A stretch of DNA of 64,000 nucleotides from the NCBI RefSeq assembly GCF_026914265.1, contig NC_069124.1, positions 4,263,713 through 4,327,712 of the forward strand. Direction: 5' to 3'. Of the stretch, positions 1 through 11,913 are shown piece after piece (the first letter of the stretch is position 1; the number at the start of each line of letters is the position of its first letter). The position numbers were made by a program, and so were the translations under genes. Source of the DNA: Mya arenaria. Taxonomy: Eukaryota > Mollusca > Bivalvia > Myida > Myidae. The notes under the pieces were generated by a model. The model did not search any database. It worked only from the letters and a program-made list of their open reading frames with translations, and was not told where the DNA came from.

Positions 1-3000
1 ATTCTTTTCACCTTCTTCATTTACCGTTGGTGTCACTACATATGATTGTTTGAAGCTAGATGGAAAACGGGACGACCTGTGATTGTAAATCCTATTCCCT
101 TGACGGTATTCGTTTGTTTTGCTCCTGATTGAGATTTGAGAAGCCGGAACTTGGCCTTGCTCTTGACCGCCTGCCGCGTAAAGCGCTGACGTTGATGTTA
201 CCTCTCTCGGAGCTACAGTTGTATTAGCAGTGGTTTGTAGCTCGTCACTTTCTACAACTGATTGGCACTTAACAGTCTGTAGACTCGTTCTATTGTCATG
301 CAACACAGACCCTTGCATGGAACTTACATGGTTTGGTATTTCAGGTACACGTCCGTTTGATACTCCTACCCTGGATATCCCTCTATTATATATGTGTGGC
401 GAGTCCCTGTGATACCCTTTATTCCCAATGATTGTTGTGTTTCGCGTGTGTCTTGTATTTGGAAGCATACTCTCGTTTTTGTCCAATTCTTCGTTTCGTT
501 TTGGACTGTCGACATATTCTTTGTTATTGGTCGTATATTTCATCGATTTATCATCTAGCTTTGGTATAAATCTAGACGTCTGTGGGCCGTATACAAGGCG
601 TAAAGACCGCGTTCTTAGTTCCGTCCTGGAGGCTCTTTGTCTATCCTCAGTTGGTGAAGACAATGCGGTATCGTCAGGTAAGAGCGGTTCGCTTGTAATG
701 ACTTGCTTGAGAAAGGGGTATGTATGTCCGGGTCTCGGTTCAAGGTTTTTGATAATCGATAAGTCTTGTGTTTTGTTTCTAATTGCACGAACCGATTCAT
801 TTGTTGTGTCGTTTTTTCGAAAAGCGACAGGCGCTAAAGCAATTGGTTTTAACTGTTTAGTTTGATCAGCTTCGGAAATTCGAATCGCGTCGGAAGAGAG
901 TCCGTTCTTCTCACACGAAGCATCAAAAGTTACACGTTTTGGCGATTGTGTCCTGCTCTCGGGAGACTTATTATTGATGTAGTCTCTAACATCGCTGACT
1001 AGCTCTTCTAGACGTTCTGTCACAGGACTCTTTGACCTAGCTCTTGGGCTTTTAGGTGAAAAATTTATGTTGATGTTTTCTTTCTTACGTGGTACTGACG
1101 ACTCATCTCTGCCTGAGGAGAAACGCTCTTGTCTGCATTGTTGTAAAACATTGTTTGCTTCAGATATATTTCTTTCAATCTTATTGTTGAAATGAGCTCG
1201 TTTGTTTCCACTAAGGTTTTCAGGTGGTATTGCATTACGTTTTTCTAACATGTTCTCAATCTTAAGTCGCACCTTCTCATGATTACAATGGTCAGTTTCC
1301 TGTGTCGCAGGATTTCTATTTCCGTTGGACTCCACGTACTTCATACTTTGCTTTATAGTAAAGTTTTGATCATCGAAGTTTGTGGATTTCAGTAAGCTCA
1401 ACTGCGATATAAGGGTCTGCCTGTACCTTGCTTTTAGGGAGTAACTCATATTGTCTATGTTGTCTTCCATATTCCTCATCATTTCAGCCATTTTCTCCGT
1501 CTCAGGAACACTGTCTATAACAATATCATCATACGAACAAGAATGGTAAGAATTTATAATTTTATATGTACAATTAAGTCATTTTTGGACTAGGGCACTT
1601 GTGGCCTAGTTCATAGCCGTAACCGCGATGTCTGCATTTTCAAGCCGCATCTGGGGGTTCACTGACGTAATGTATTCATACGCTGTATTTGATTGGATCG
1701 CCGTTAGCGAATTTGAATAATCAAAGTAGTACCAGAACTGATTACAATTAAAACATCCAATAAAAATAGTTCTCCTAACAAGACAAGCTAATTTTATGTT
1801 CTTTTAGTGAAGCACAGGAAATGGGTACGTAGCGAGTGAGTTAATCGGGTTAACTACATGAATGTTCTTGCATACGCTCAGATTAAATGCAATAAGAATA
1901 TGAACATATTGGAAAAGTACGCATCGACATTTTCCGTTCAAAGCTCTTTATTGATAGACTGGTAGCCGCTTTCTCTTTTATCCGAATAGAGACCAGTATC
2001 AGCTGACCACGGTGCCCGTCGCGCATTCGAAATGTCTTGTGGGTACTTAAACCGAATCAAGCGTGCGGTCTAAGTAGTAAACAACCAGGATATTTGTTTG
2101 TTTGTTTTTAAAAGTATTTTATCCTTTGTATAGAATGTTGATATTAATTTATTAACAGGGCTGTTCTTTTTTTTCGACATAATTTGCATCTTTCCGTGAA
2201 ATTTTCTTTTTAAATACAAAGTTTATTTTTTAACTAATCATTGCATGGCACTCATCACTTTTTTAAATACAGCATGATTTTTGGTATTGATTGTTTAAAT
2301 ACTATTAATGTAAAATAAAAACCATATGCCGCGTACCTGTATAACGTTATAATTTGTGTTTTTGAGGAAAAGTAAATTCGGGTACCAGTCTACTGTATTG
2401 ACTCATTCACTCTGATCAGAGCGGCCGAATGATTCACACATGCACATGTTATCACTACTCCCGGATGCTGATGGTGTGAATTTTATACGTGTTATATTGA
2501 AGAAATTTATCAATAAAGTCGCCATTGAATGATTACCACCATCAAACGGATTTATTGTCATCTTACCGTGGATAGCATGTTTAATTTGACACGTAGAATT
2601 TCAAGCAATACAAGTTCGTTTGATAAAATCATGTGATTTCAATTTTGCAAAATGGAGATAAATAAATATCAAATATGCGCATACTTATTTATGAAGTTTC
2701 ATTCTAAATGAAGCCAAATGTATTAATATGTGCACAGCATCTGGCTTATGAATATGATGAGTGTTTACCTATGTGCATAGAAAAGTCTTGAAGCCATTCT
2801 CAGTGTAAGTACATTTTGTTCAATGACATTGTGTGATAAACCATCGCCATTTGCCTGCTCACTTTTGATTTCTTATCTTATTATGCACCAGTCAATTGTT
2901 ACCACCCCCTCGGGGTTTACTAGGGAAAGGGGCAGTGTTTTCACCTTTCAGATGTCCTCGCAGTGCCTGATGACTGCGGTGGTTGCATCTTCCCGCAAAA

Positions 3001-6000
3001 TATAGCGGGGAATTACCCTTACCTAAGAACCTTGGGTTGCGAGGTTATTTGGCAGGGATTTTACCACCAGTTCGTTCCCGCAGGGTAGGGCAGGGATTTT
3101 ATAGGGGAATGGTGGACTGAAAGTCAAAGTATTTCCCAGACCTGGGGGGGGGGGGGGGCGGGCGTGGTTACATTTGACTGGTGCATCATGAAGTTCTTTT
3201 TCTGAAGACGCTTTGATCTCACTTTTTGTTTCCTAGCCAAGAATGAAAATCAGTAATGTTGTGGCATATTGAAGTAATGAAGATTTAACCTCACAACAGC
3301 CTTTCTCAAATGCTGTCCAGGCTTTTTTATGCTTAAGAATAACTTACCTGGTGTTGTCAGACCAGAAATCGTCTTGGCATGAGATTGGATTACTATGGAT
3401 CAGTATGCACCAGTCAATTGTAACCAGGGCCCCCACATCCGGGGGTATACCGGGGAAATGGGCCGTGTTTTTACCTTTCAGGTGGCCCCGCAGTACCGGG
3501 TCTTCGTGGAAAATACAGTGCGGATGTGGCTTAACCTAATGTCCCTTGGGTGCTGGGGGGGATTGGTGGGAACTTTGCCATCAGATCATCCCTGCAGGGC
3601 GGGGATTTTAGTTTCGGTTGACTGGACCGAAAGTAAAAGTCCCTGCTATTCCCTGGACCGGGGGGGGGGGGTGCATGATTACAACTGACGGATGCATAAG
3701 CTTGCGTATACATTCAGATACAGTGTTTTGGTGCGCAGTAGACAAATTAACTAATTACTTATTAGAAGTTAAGAATATATATTTATTTATATAAGTTATA
3801 CTTTGCAATCTAAATCTTAGATTTGAAAAAGGTAACCTGTATCAATAAATGCAATTATACATAAATAACTATGCAAATCTTTATGAATCATCCCGTACCT
3901 TGCAGGGTCTATGTTATTTTTTTTAAATTATGCTAAGGGAGCTTTCAAGATTAGCTTTCCAATCGCATACACAATGCAGTTTGAAACCTTGATAATTCAA
4001 ACAAATCTTGGTTGCAGACCATTACTATTAAATATTTTATAAGTCACAGACATTATAAGGTACATTTTAAATGGGCTGTACTCAGTTAATAATGAAAAAG
4101 AAAAAAAACTTTCTTTTTAATAGAAACCTGACATTAACTTGGTATCGATGTGTACAATTAATGCATTGAAACTAACTAACTGATGATGCACATAGTCTAC
4201 AAATGATCTTTAAATAGCAGTTATTTCGTGTTTTTCCATTAAAAAAGATTACTAGGTACATTGTATGTCTACCGAGTATAATTCATTCCTTATGTGTAAT
4301 CTGCCGTTGATGTTATTACGTGATTTAAGCGAGTTAGGTATATATCTGGAAATTCCACCCAGTAAGAGTAGGTCTGAATAGCATAGTGGATTCGACACTG
4401 CACTGCATTTTTTTACATTTTGGTATTTTATTTACAATAACGATATCAAAGAGTAAAATAGTTTATTAAAAAATTGTCCTTAGATTCGTTAAAGAAAAAA
4501 AAAACTTTTTTGGTGCCAATCTGGTGTACAGTCCATTTAATAAACAACAAGTGAAGCCAATGCTATATCAAATTTGAGACAAACAAAAAGAAGACAGTAC
4601 AACATTCAAAAAGTGTGACCAATTTGAGAATACCCGGTACCTTACGTAATTTATAAATTTTCATGCGATTCAGACAATTTTAATGCTAGAAATCACAAAA
4701 AAAAAACATTCCGTTGAATTATTCCCATCATAGTTTTAACTCATTATCAAATTTCAATGTACAGCATTTGAAATAATTTTAAACAGATGAAAAACTGTTA
4801 TTTTTAAAAAGCACAATACATTGTTTATCTTTTATGTGACATAACAGTAATATAAAAATTTATTCAGATCATAATTTAGAGACTTGTCTTGCACTTAAAT
4901 GTGAACAAGTATGCTTGGGATTGAACACTAAGAAAAACAAATTTCAAAGAATGAAATTAAATGAAGCACACAATATACAAAAATTGAAACTTTTTAGACT
5001 TTCAAAACTTTAACATTTATACTAAATACGGTTACATAAAATGATAAATACATTTGTAGGATTTGATATCCCACTAAATGTAACCGTCGGCTTCGTTCAT
5101 TCTAAACTTTTTCTCAGTGATAAGGAATAAATTTTATTCACTGCAGTTGTTTTCTAACTTTATGAAAATAAGAACAATGGAAACAATGCATTTACTACTG
5201 TTTATCAGTGCAGATTGTGGAAGGTCATGGTTGATTTCACTGAACCACCAATAAGCCCTGCCGAAATTTGATTCTAATTGGTCAGTCAGGTGTTTTTGGT
5301 AGGCATAATTAGTATGAATCTTAATTTTAACCATCATTTATAAATGTTTACAAAATCATTGAATATTGAAATAACAAGCGAAATGTTAGTTTGAATGATG
5401 AAAGCCATGAAATATGTGAAGTATTCAAAAAGAGACCATTTTCCAGCTTGTGTAAGTATCGAGAAAATTATTAAGTAAAATTATTTATTGTTTATCTGGA
5501 AAATGTTGAAATCTCATGTTTAGGCTTAAAGTGATCATACTTGATTGCTATGTTATTGCAATATGTTTTATTCATTGCAATATTAATGTAAAACATTTTT
5601 ATGTTGACTTAAGTTTGTAGATAAAAACTAATGGTATAGGTGATATGAGAATGATCTCTTAAGTTTTTAAAATCCCTTTTGGTATTGTGAGTTCTTTGCT
5701 CCAGTCTTGATCAGTTTAGCTTTTGAAGATTTTCAAAGTAACTGCAAAACAAGTCCAGCTGTCTAGAAAGACTATGTCAAACCCTTACCAGATAAAATTT
5801 CTAGTGTTTTCAAATTATCAACTTGGCAATGGTTTTATCATAACATAGGATATTAATGCTAGTTGTTTTAAAGAAAATTCTAGTGGTTTTGTACGTGGAA
5901 TGATATATCATAAGTGGCACTAAATTGAACATAATTTATAGTTCTCATTGATAAAACACATAGCCCCAAGTACATGTTGATCTTAGATTTAAGGCTTGGA

Positions 6001-8275
6001 TGGAGTCAGGTCAAGAAAATTGCATGTAACATTGTTAATACATTGTACTTTCAAACGCAAGAACTGTTTGTTTATTGAAGTTAATAAAGCAATCCCCACA
6101 CCAAGGAAATGCAGTATTGCTTAACCAGCTCAATTGACATCATGAGTTGGACATTAAATTGCTGCAATTAAAGGCACATCTAGATATCAGAATTATTCAA
6201 ACTCTGATTTAGCAACCTTATTATAGTTTAATATATGAACTACTTTTTGCGAAATGAAAGCTTTTTAGATTTACAAGGGCGGGTAAAAGTATTTGTAGTA
6301 AAATAAATGTACTGCAACACCTGATACATGTTGCCTAGGAACCCTACAAATTCTAGGCACTCCAAATGGTACAGTTCTATTCAATTCGGAGTGCCTGAAA
6401 TGAAAGCTTCTTGATTCTACATTCAACATCTTTCTGTATGACCAATGACGAGGAGAATCATGAACCTATAACCATTTGCAACTATTGAGATAGGGAGCTA
6501 TCAGGACAGAGACAGAGGACAATACAAGAATGGCCAACTGTTGCATTTATTGATGTCTTTTACAAATATTATCCAAAGTATGGCCCTGTGGCTTAAAGCT
6601 CCCCTGAAAGAGGTGACAGGTTTTCTATATAGGATATAATTACATCATTGAAAATCTTCTCTGAAACTGCAAATAACAGACCTTTGATATAAAATGATTT
6701 AATCAATTTAAAGAAGTATGTGTACTTTGGTTAACATACGCCAACCACGTAAATTAATTTGTTTAGGTCTGATTTAACGACATTGAGATTTTCAAAAGAA
6801 CTATGACTTTATCTGATTAAACACTTTAGCCCCTCCCCCCTCCCTCTACCCACACTTTTAAAATTTCCTTTGCAGCTTGCAAGCAGTTTTAGTCTAAAGT
6901 TTAAGCTAGCCCATTAAACAGTGACCCCTTGTGATGTGAGCCGATTTGTTTAATGCTTAGAACATGGTTATCAACATTCCCCTAAATGAAGCCCTAGTCC
7001 ATCAGTGCTTTCAGCACTTTGATTGTTCATTGCATTCACTTTGGCTTTACTCTGTGTTATTACTGAACAATACCTTATATTATTATTACAGGGACTGTAC
7101 ACCAGATTGGCACCAATAAAAGTTTTTTTCTGTAACGAATCTCAGAACATTATCTAATAGAATGTGTTACGCTTTGATATCATAATTGTAAAAAAAGTAC
7201 CAAAATGTAAAAAAAAAAAATGTGTCGGAGACCGGGTTCGAACCCGTGTCGCCAAAATTGCAGTCAAGCGTCGTATCCACTAAGCTACAACGGCTTACTG
7301 TAATTGGGTGACATAATTAAGCTATACATCTACCTCGGTAATATCACGTGATAACACCGACTAGCCAATCACGCATAAGGAATGAATTCTACCTGGTAGA
7401 CATACCCAATAATATTTTTTAATGGAAAAATACGAGATAACTGCTAAACTTAAATAAATTGTAAACTATGTGGTACTTCAGTTAGTAAGTTTCAATGCAT
7501 TGTACACATCAATGTCAAGTTTATGTCGGTTTTTGACAATTTTCTTTTTCCCCGCTATTTTATCATACGGAGTACAGCCCCCTTAAAGTTAAGCCAGACC
7601 AAAACATTGATTGAATGTGCTGTTGATTGCCTCATATTGAACAAGTCTGCATCTCTTGGAAATCTCATTTGCAGGTTGTTGACTTGGAGTTCTGAGAATG
7701 TTTGTTTTCCTAGACACACTGGCATATCTGATATAACTGATATATCGTTGTGACTACATGTACTTATATGCACTTGTTATCTTTAGATCTGTAGAAAATA
7801 TATTATATTTTTTAAGCAAATTTATCTAGATAGTTCGCTTTCGTATCTAGAAAATGTATGCAATGTGGATATTGTATTCACGCATGTATATAGAATATTG
7901 GTCTCTAAATTGTGCTTTTTGTTATGATTACTTACCTAGTTAAGTCATTAGTGATACAACAATATGAAATAAGACACAGGCCTAGGTATTCAATTGTTCG
8001 TGTTATTATAATATCTATGTACTCTATATCTCTCTATATATATGCTAACGTGCATGTTATATATTTATAAACTGTTTAAACATCATGTGTTTGTTGGCTT
8101 TTTATGTATCATGTATGTTAATGTGAGATTAGTTTTAAAGTAATTAGTAGTTTTAAGACACATTGCAGATGAATAGAAAATAGAAAACAGTCATAAAATT
8201 AAATGCACCAAAATCCAAAAGAATATTATTACCAATTGTTGCGATGAACGAGGATGCTTTTTTCTTCGCAGACAT
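1..8275 (-). CDS. Paralogue of the tail-anchored Ser/Pro-rich protein gene (exons 1-2, runs off the left edge)
   Basis: Exon 1 is 8233-8275: ATG at 8275, 14 codons plus one base, donor GTAATA. Exon 2 starts at 1514 after TATAG and stays open to base 1, so about 518 residues are visible. The joined start reads MSAKKKASSFIATI then DSVPETEKMAEMM. The frame at base 1 (PTVNEEGEKN) is the same as at the start and matches the right-hand copy (PAVHEEGEKN), so there is no net frameshift. The visible part is hydrophilic, rich in Ser-Pro and Thr-Pro sites and basic stretches, with no recognised domain. It differs from the right copy by in-frame extra segments (one contains NNVLQQCRQERFSSG). Intron 1 is 6.7 kb here but only 0.5 kb in the right copy, swollen by repeats. 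Function is not recognised; by homology the missing 3' part should encode helices and a tail anchor. That the gene is active is inference. Confidence 0.72.
1515..2881. other. Intron 1 of the left paralogue, unique AT-rich part
   Basis: I see no exon, RNA gene or clear repeat here. It is ordinary AT-rich intron sequence between exon 2 and the first MITE copy. Confidence 0.5.
2882..3186. mobile_element. Short TIR element (MITE), family beginning TGCACCAGTCAATTGTTACC, copy 1
   Basis: The ends are inverted: the left starts TGCACCAGTCAATTGT and the right ends with TTTGACTGGTGCA. The interior is GC-richer than its surroundings and includes a G-run near 3145. No coding capacity. Two further copies lie at 3405 and 27339 with the same ends and a similar order of internal blocks (GGGGATTTTA, TTCGTC/TTCCC, CCGGG). 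It is probably a non-autonomous DNA transposon; the superfamily is not known to me. The target duplication may be TTA or TAT. Confidence 0.7.
3405..3696. mobile_element. Short TIR element (MITE), TGCACCAGTCAATTG family, copy 2
   Basis: Starts TGCACCAGTCAATTGTAACC and ends GACGGATGCA, so the right repeat has diverged more than in copy 1. It lies only about 220 bp from copy 1 in the same orientation, within intron 1 of the left paralogue. It also has a G-run before the right end. Small open frames inside it are not genes. Confidence 0.68.
4073..4534 (-). mobile_element. TTAA-flanked MITE carrying a tRNA-like box A, inverted partner of 7091-7582
   Basis: Read on the minus strand it begins GGACTGTACACCAGATTGGC and ends with GAGTACAGCCC, so both ends share the repeat GGGNCTGTAC. 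Flanks contain TTTAAAT and ATTTAA, consistent with insertion at TTAA. The middle keeps a tRNA-like 5' half (TAGCATAGTGGATTCGAC, plus-strand reading) but lacks the box B seen in the 7091 copy. No coding capacity. It lies in intron 1 of the left paralogue. Confidence 0.7.
4535..7090. other. AT-rich spacer between two inverted MITE copies
   Basis: No exon-like or RNA-like feature recognised. It is the 2.55 kb loop between inverted copies of the same MITE, still within intron 1 of the left paralogue. The short motif CAGTGCTTTCAGCACTTTGA near 7002 resembles one at the right edge of the 14961-25200 insertion. Confidence 0.45.
7091..7582 (+). mobile_element. TTAA-flanked MITE with complete internal tRNA-like region
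   Basis: Starts GGGACTGTACACCAGATTGG and ends GAGTACAGCCCCC followed by TTAA. It is collinear with the inverted copy at 4073-4534 along its whole length, including the T-run after the start and the block CAATGCATTGTACACATC near the right end. It carries a tRNA-like segment on the minus strand (7222-7294). Such TTAAAGGGACTG elements are, from memory, common in bivalve genomes; another related one is at 38841-39304. Confidence 0.75.
7222..7294 (-). tRNA. tRNA-Cys-like sequence inside a MITE (pseudo-tRNA)
   Basis: On the minus strand it reads GTAGCTTAGTGGATACGAC (box A region), a loop centred on CTGCAAT (anticodon GCA, Cys) and GGGTTCGAACCC (a strong box B). The acceptor arms pair poorly (GCCGTTG against CTCCGAC), so it is unlikely to give a working tRNA. 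Being embedded in a MITE, it is either captured or the remains of a SINE that landed in the element. Confidence 0.5.
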
Positions 8276-8560
8276 CTATAACGTTCGTCTCCTTTACATG
8301 TTTGTTATTGTTCATATACAAATTTATGTGGAGCAGCCAAGCAGTTTCCTGTTATAGTAACCTAGTTACCATCTTGACAATGACGTCAATTTGGAATATT
8401 CTATGACGTCATTAAAATAACTATAAACAACGTTATGACGGCACATATACATTAATGAACAAGACGTCGTCGACTTTGATGTTATTGCTGAATTTACAAT
8501 GATTGAATAATACATAGATGGTCCTTAGTAAGAACGTTCGGCTACACCACTTAAATGTGG
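8276..8560 (-). promoter_or_regulatory. Promoter/5'UTR region of the left paralogue with two CRE sites
   Basis: This stretch is collinear with 35748-36030 upstream of the right paralogue, so it was part of the duplicated unit. Two perfect CRE palindromes TGACGTCA lie at 8381-8388 and 8404-8411. Homology begins exactly at the exon 1 donor (8232) and fades near 8555, where a dispersed repeat begins. In the right copy the same segment also sits upstream of PRPP synthetase. Promoter function is inferred from position and conservation. Confidence 0.5.
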
Positions 8561-9095
8561 TCAAAAACTAGGTCACCTGGTCAAATTGAAGGAAAAGCTT
8601 GTTAATACTCTAGGCCCCAATTTCTCGAAACTTCTTAAGCTTAACAGGCTCCAGTAGCTTTTAATATTTCAATTACTCAAAACATATACTTGAATGGAAT
8701 TTTGATAAATGAAAAATGGTTTAATTAAACTAACATATATAGATAATTCCTATCTAAAGTATAAAAACTTTTAAGAAGTAAATATTATCCAAATTATTGA
8801 AAACCAAAAATAGTGAGTTTAGCATCGAGTCTCGAGAAATTGAGGCCTGAGGTCACATTTACGACTGTATCTTCCTGAAAGTTGGTCAGAATGTTTATAT
8901 TGATTATCTCTAGGCCAAGTTCGATCTTGGTCATGTGCGGTCAAAAACTAGGTCATTAGGTCAAGTAATAGGAAAAGCATGTTAACACTCTAGAGGCCAC
9001 ATTTATGACCATATGTTCATGGAACTTGATCAGATTGTTATTCTTGATGATCTGTATTGGATTAGATGAGCGATACAGGGCCTTCAGGGCCCTCT
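8540..9095. repeat. Dispersed repeat with two related GGTCAAAAACTAGGTCA units
   Basis: Two diverged units share GTGGTCAAAAACTAGGTCA / GTGCGGTCAAAAACTAGGTC and AAAAGC.TGTTAA.ACTCTAG. The right end is a hairpin-like AGGGCCTTCAGGGCCCTCTTG followed by T-runs. The first unit is interrupted by a MITE at 8612-8848. No coding capacity. Confidence 0.6.
8612..8848. mobile_element. MITE with TIR AGGCCYCAATTTCTCGA nested in another repeat
   Basis: Left end AGGCCCCAATTTCTCGAAAC, right end (reverse complement) AGGCCTCAATTTCTCGAGAC. Removing it restores the host repeat order (AATACTCTAG then GAGGTCACATTTACG), as seen undisturbed in the second unit near 8985. This shows the MITE is younger than the surrounding repeat. 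Confidence 0.72.
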
Positions 9096-9750
9096 TGTTT
9101 TTTTAACTGTTTTAGATGTATAATTCAGTTTAAAGACTCATACTTTAAATAATTAAATATTTTCATACTTTCTGCATACATCGTTATATTCAATGATGGA
9201 ATGGTGTTAACAACATCAACTACAGGGAATTTATATTCATTTCAAACTGCTGAGGTGGTCAAACCATTTTTTCAGGTTATTTGCAGAACCTTAAAAATCT
9301 AAAATATACACAATGCTGTTTTACATAATAAAATAGTTTAGTACAGGTCAGATACTGTAATAATTAGTTTTAAGTAAACTCAATCTGTTTCGTTTACTTT
9401 CTTATGTTTAAAGTAGGAATCATTTATTTGTACTGTAAATGCTTGTATGATATTCAGTGTTAGGTAAATTAATATACTTATGTTTGTTATTATGAGTTTT
9501 TTCAAACATTAAACTATTAAATTTGCTTTGCATTGTCTTAACCTTACTTGTTATGCACCTTAATAATCTTGTTGGTGTAGTCAAAGTCATAGTATGTCAT
9601 ATAAAATGAATTTTTACCTTTGACCCTTGTTTACCTAAGAAAAAATGTACTGCATTAGCAGTTTCTGCAGTTGATAACATACCTAGAGCCTGTCTAAGGC
9701 AGTGCATTATTTCATATTTCTAGCATGGTTAAATTAATGGATCTACTTAT
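9096..9750. other. AT-rich stretch without a recognised feature
   Basis: No open frame, tRNA-like sequence or repeat structure that I can support. Confidence 0.4.
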
Positions 9751-10560
9751 CTGAGGTGGGAGAAATTCTTATCTTGCCCACGGGCGTAATTACCTCCCTT
9801 GTTGAAGACTATCGTCTGTAGCATCATGGAAACTTTGTCTTGTAGCATTATTTAAAACGCTAATTATTTTTTTCTCGCTTCAAATGGCACCATAAAATAG
9901 TTTGCACGCACCTGGGAGAAAAAAGCTTCTACCATAGCAGCTCGTGTTTCCGCAAAAGACCTTACGCTCGGATCGGGATGAACCTATCTTACACTCTCGG
10001 CCATGGAAGATACTTATAATCTTGCCCGGGCAAAGATAAACAAAGTACCCGTTCGGAACTCCTTTTTAATTGTCATAACACAATTACCTTCCTTGTTGAA
10101 GACCGTCGTCTGTAGCATTATGGAAACCTTGTCTTGTGGCAATATTTAGAATGCTAATCAATTACTTCTCGCTTCAAATGACACCATAAAAAGTTTTCAT
10201 GCACCATTCAAGAAATAATGCTGCACTCTCCTCAGAACTAGTTGAAGACCGATTTGACTTTTAACATAATCTGAATCACTGCGTGCATATCCATGACAAC
10301 CACGAATTATCACATATCCAAACGCATTTATTTTCACTACGCACAAAATAGTTCCAGCAAAAAAAATACAATTTTACTTTATTTTGTTTTACTGAGGTGG
10401 GAGAAAAAGCATCTACCATAGCTGCTTGTGTAAAATAGGTTCATCCCGACCCTCGCGCAGAGTGTTTGGCGGAAACCCGGTACACCTCGTTGCCGCTAAA
10501 GACCTTACGCTCGGGTCGGGATAAACCTATCTTACACTCGAGGCTTTGGAAGATACTTAT
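9751..10560. repeat. Duplicated repeat blocks (TGTTGAAGACYRTCGTCTGTAG family)
   Basis: A block of about 130 bp at 9785-9910 recurs at 10070-10203, sharing CCTTGTTGAAGAC, CGTCTGTAGCAT and TCTCGCTTCAAATG. A second block (ACCTTACGCTCGG.TCGGGAT.AACCTATCTTACACTC) appears near 9960 and 10500. A fragment of it is inverted near 10435 (GGTTCATCCCGACCCTCGCG). The mixture of direct and inverted pieces suggests a rearranged transposon. The open frames over 10441-10783 belong to this repeat and are not called as genes. Confidence 0.55.
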
Positions 10561-10874
10561 AATCTTTTTGGAGGGTACAGTCTTGGCGGGAAAATATCTA
10601 AGTGTTCCGCATGCTATAACCCTTGACCCGGGACAGGACTTAAAATATCGATCCCGGTTCGGAACCAATAAATTGTTATATGTCAGTACTATCACAGCCG
10701 TGACCCTGGTGTCAGTAACTGTTGATATCGATCACGGGTCGGTATCAATAAAGTGCGATTTCCCGGGATCATCACATTTGTGACCTCGCCGGATAGGTGT
10801 CGAAGTGGGAAAGTTTAAGAATGCTAATATGTCAAATAAATGACCGAACATCATATGAATTACATGTACATCCG

Positions 10875-11044
10875 AGGTTGTTTTCGATATAAACGGCCGA
10901 GGAGTTTCGAATGTGGAAAGACGAGCAACATAACTTCACTTAATTTTGACTCTACAACACTGTATTATATACATAATACATGAAGTTATGTTGCTCGTGT
11001 TTCCACATTCGGAACTCCTCGGCCATTTTTATCAAAAACAACCT
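10875..11044. repeat. 64-bp inverted repeat forming a long hairpin
   Basis: Arms at 10875-10938 and 10981-11044 match at 59 of 64 positions around a 42-nt loop. Core of the arm: GGCCGAGGAGTTYCGAATGT. A single relative of the right arm is found at 50091-50130. Most likely a foldback MITE; a hairpin small-RNA precursor is a less likely alternative. Confidence 0.7.
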
Positions 11045-11913
11045 GAATGGTGTTTCCAGTTACAATACATTAACCACTAGTTATATTTTGGTTTCATAAT
11101 GTACTACATGTAATGCATATGATTTTCGCAAAACCTGCGATGAACGACATCTAAAGTGGTCCCACAACTCTGACTAGGGTTTCGTTTCTCAAGTCTTGAC
11201 TAGATGTGATTTAGAACTGATGTTACATGTATCGCAATATCGAGTATGAGTCGTGGTCAGTTCATGTTATGTATTTATACAGTGTTGTAGTGTCCTACTT
11301 TATTTCAGGATTCTTGGAAAATTTACGGCCAAAATGTATGTATCATTTCTTGTTTTGACTGAATATTTATGGAATGACATTACAAGATCCATAAATTGAA
11401 ATACCAAATGATGCCAAATTATTATGGAACTTCATTAACTCAGTTATTTCAGTTTTCAAAGATGACCATAGGGTCCCTACTTCGATTTATCACAACCACA
11501 TGCTGAGGTCACGGCCAATAAGCGATCCCGGCAGTTATCAGTTAAAAGTCCTGGCTTATTCATAGATGGTCCCGGTATATTCACTATAATGTAGACACGG
11601 ATCAGGTTCTGATATTAGAGGTCCAGAGTTGTCGTCCATTGACATAACAGGGTTACACATGTATTTAGAATGTTAAATGTTTTAATAAATTATAATTAAA
11701 TTAAATTTGCAGGTCGTGACATTCGTTGTTGATGTCAACGACATTCTCCGGACTGAAATGGACGACATAGTGTTTTATATATTGCAATTAACATAACGCG
11801 GCCTGTCAGTCAAACTAGCCGGACGATACCCGCCTGACCAATCGGCATCCAGATTAGGCGGGGCTTATCAGTTGCCCGTTGCTATCCGCCATGACCTCCG
11901 TCAATCTGCACTT
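11045..11913. other. No recognised feature
   Basis: Mixed-composition intergenic sequence. I find no exon or repeat that can be supported. Similar short phrases (GATCCCGG, GGTCACGG) do not form a clear array. Confidence 0.35.
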
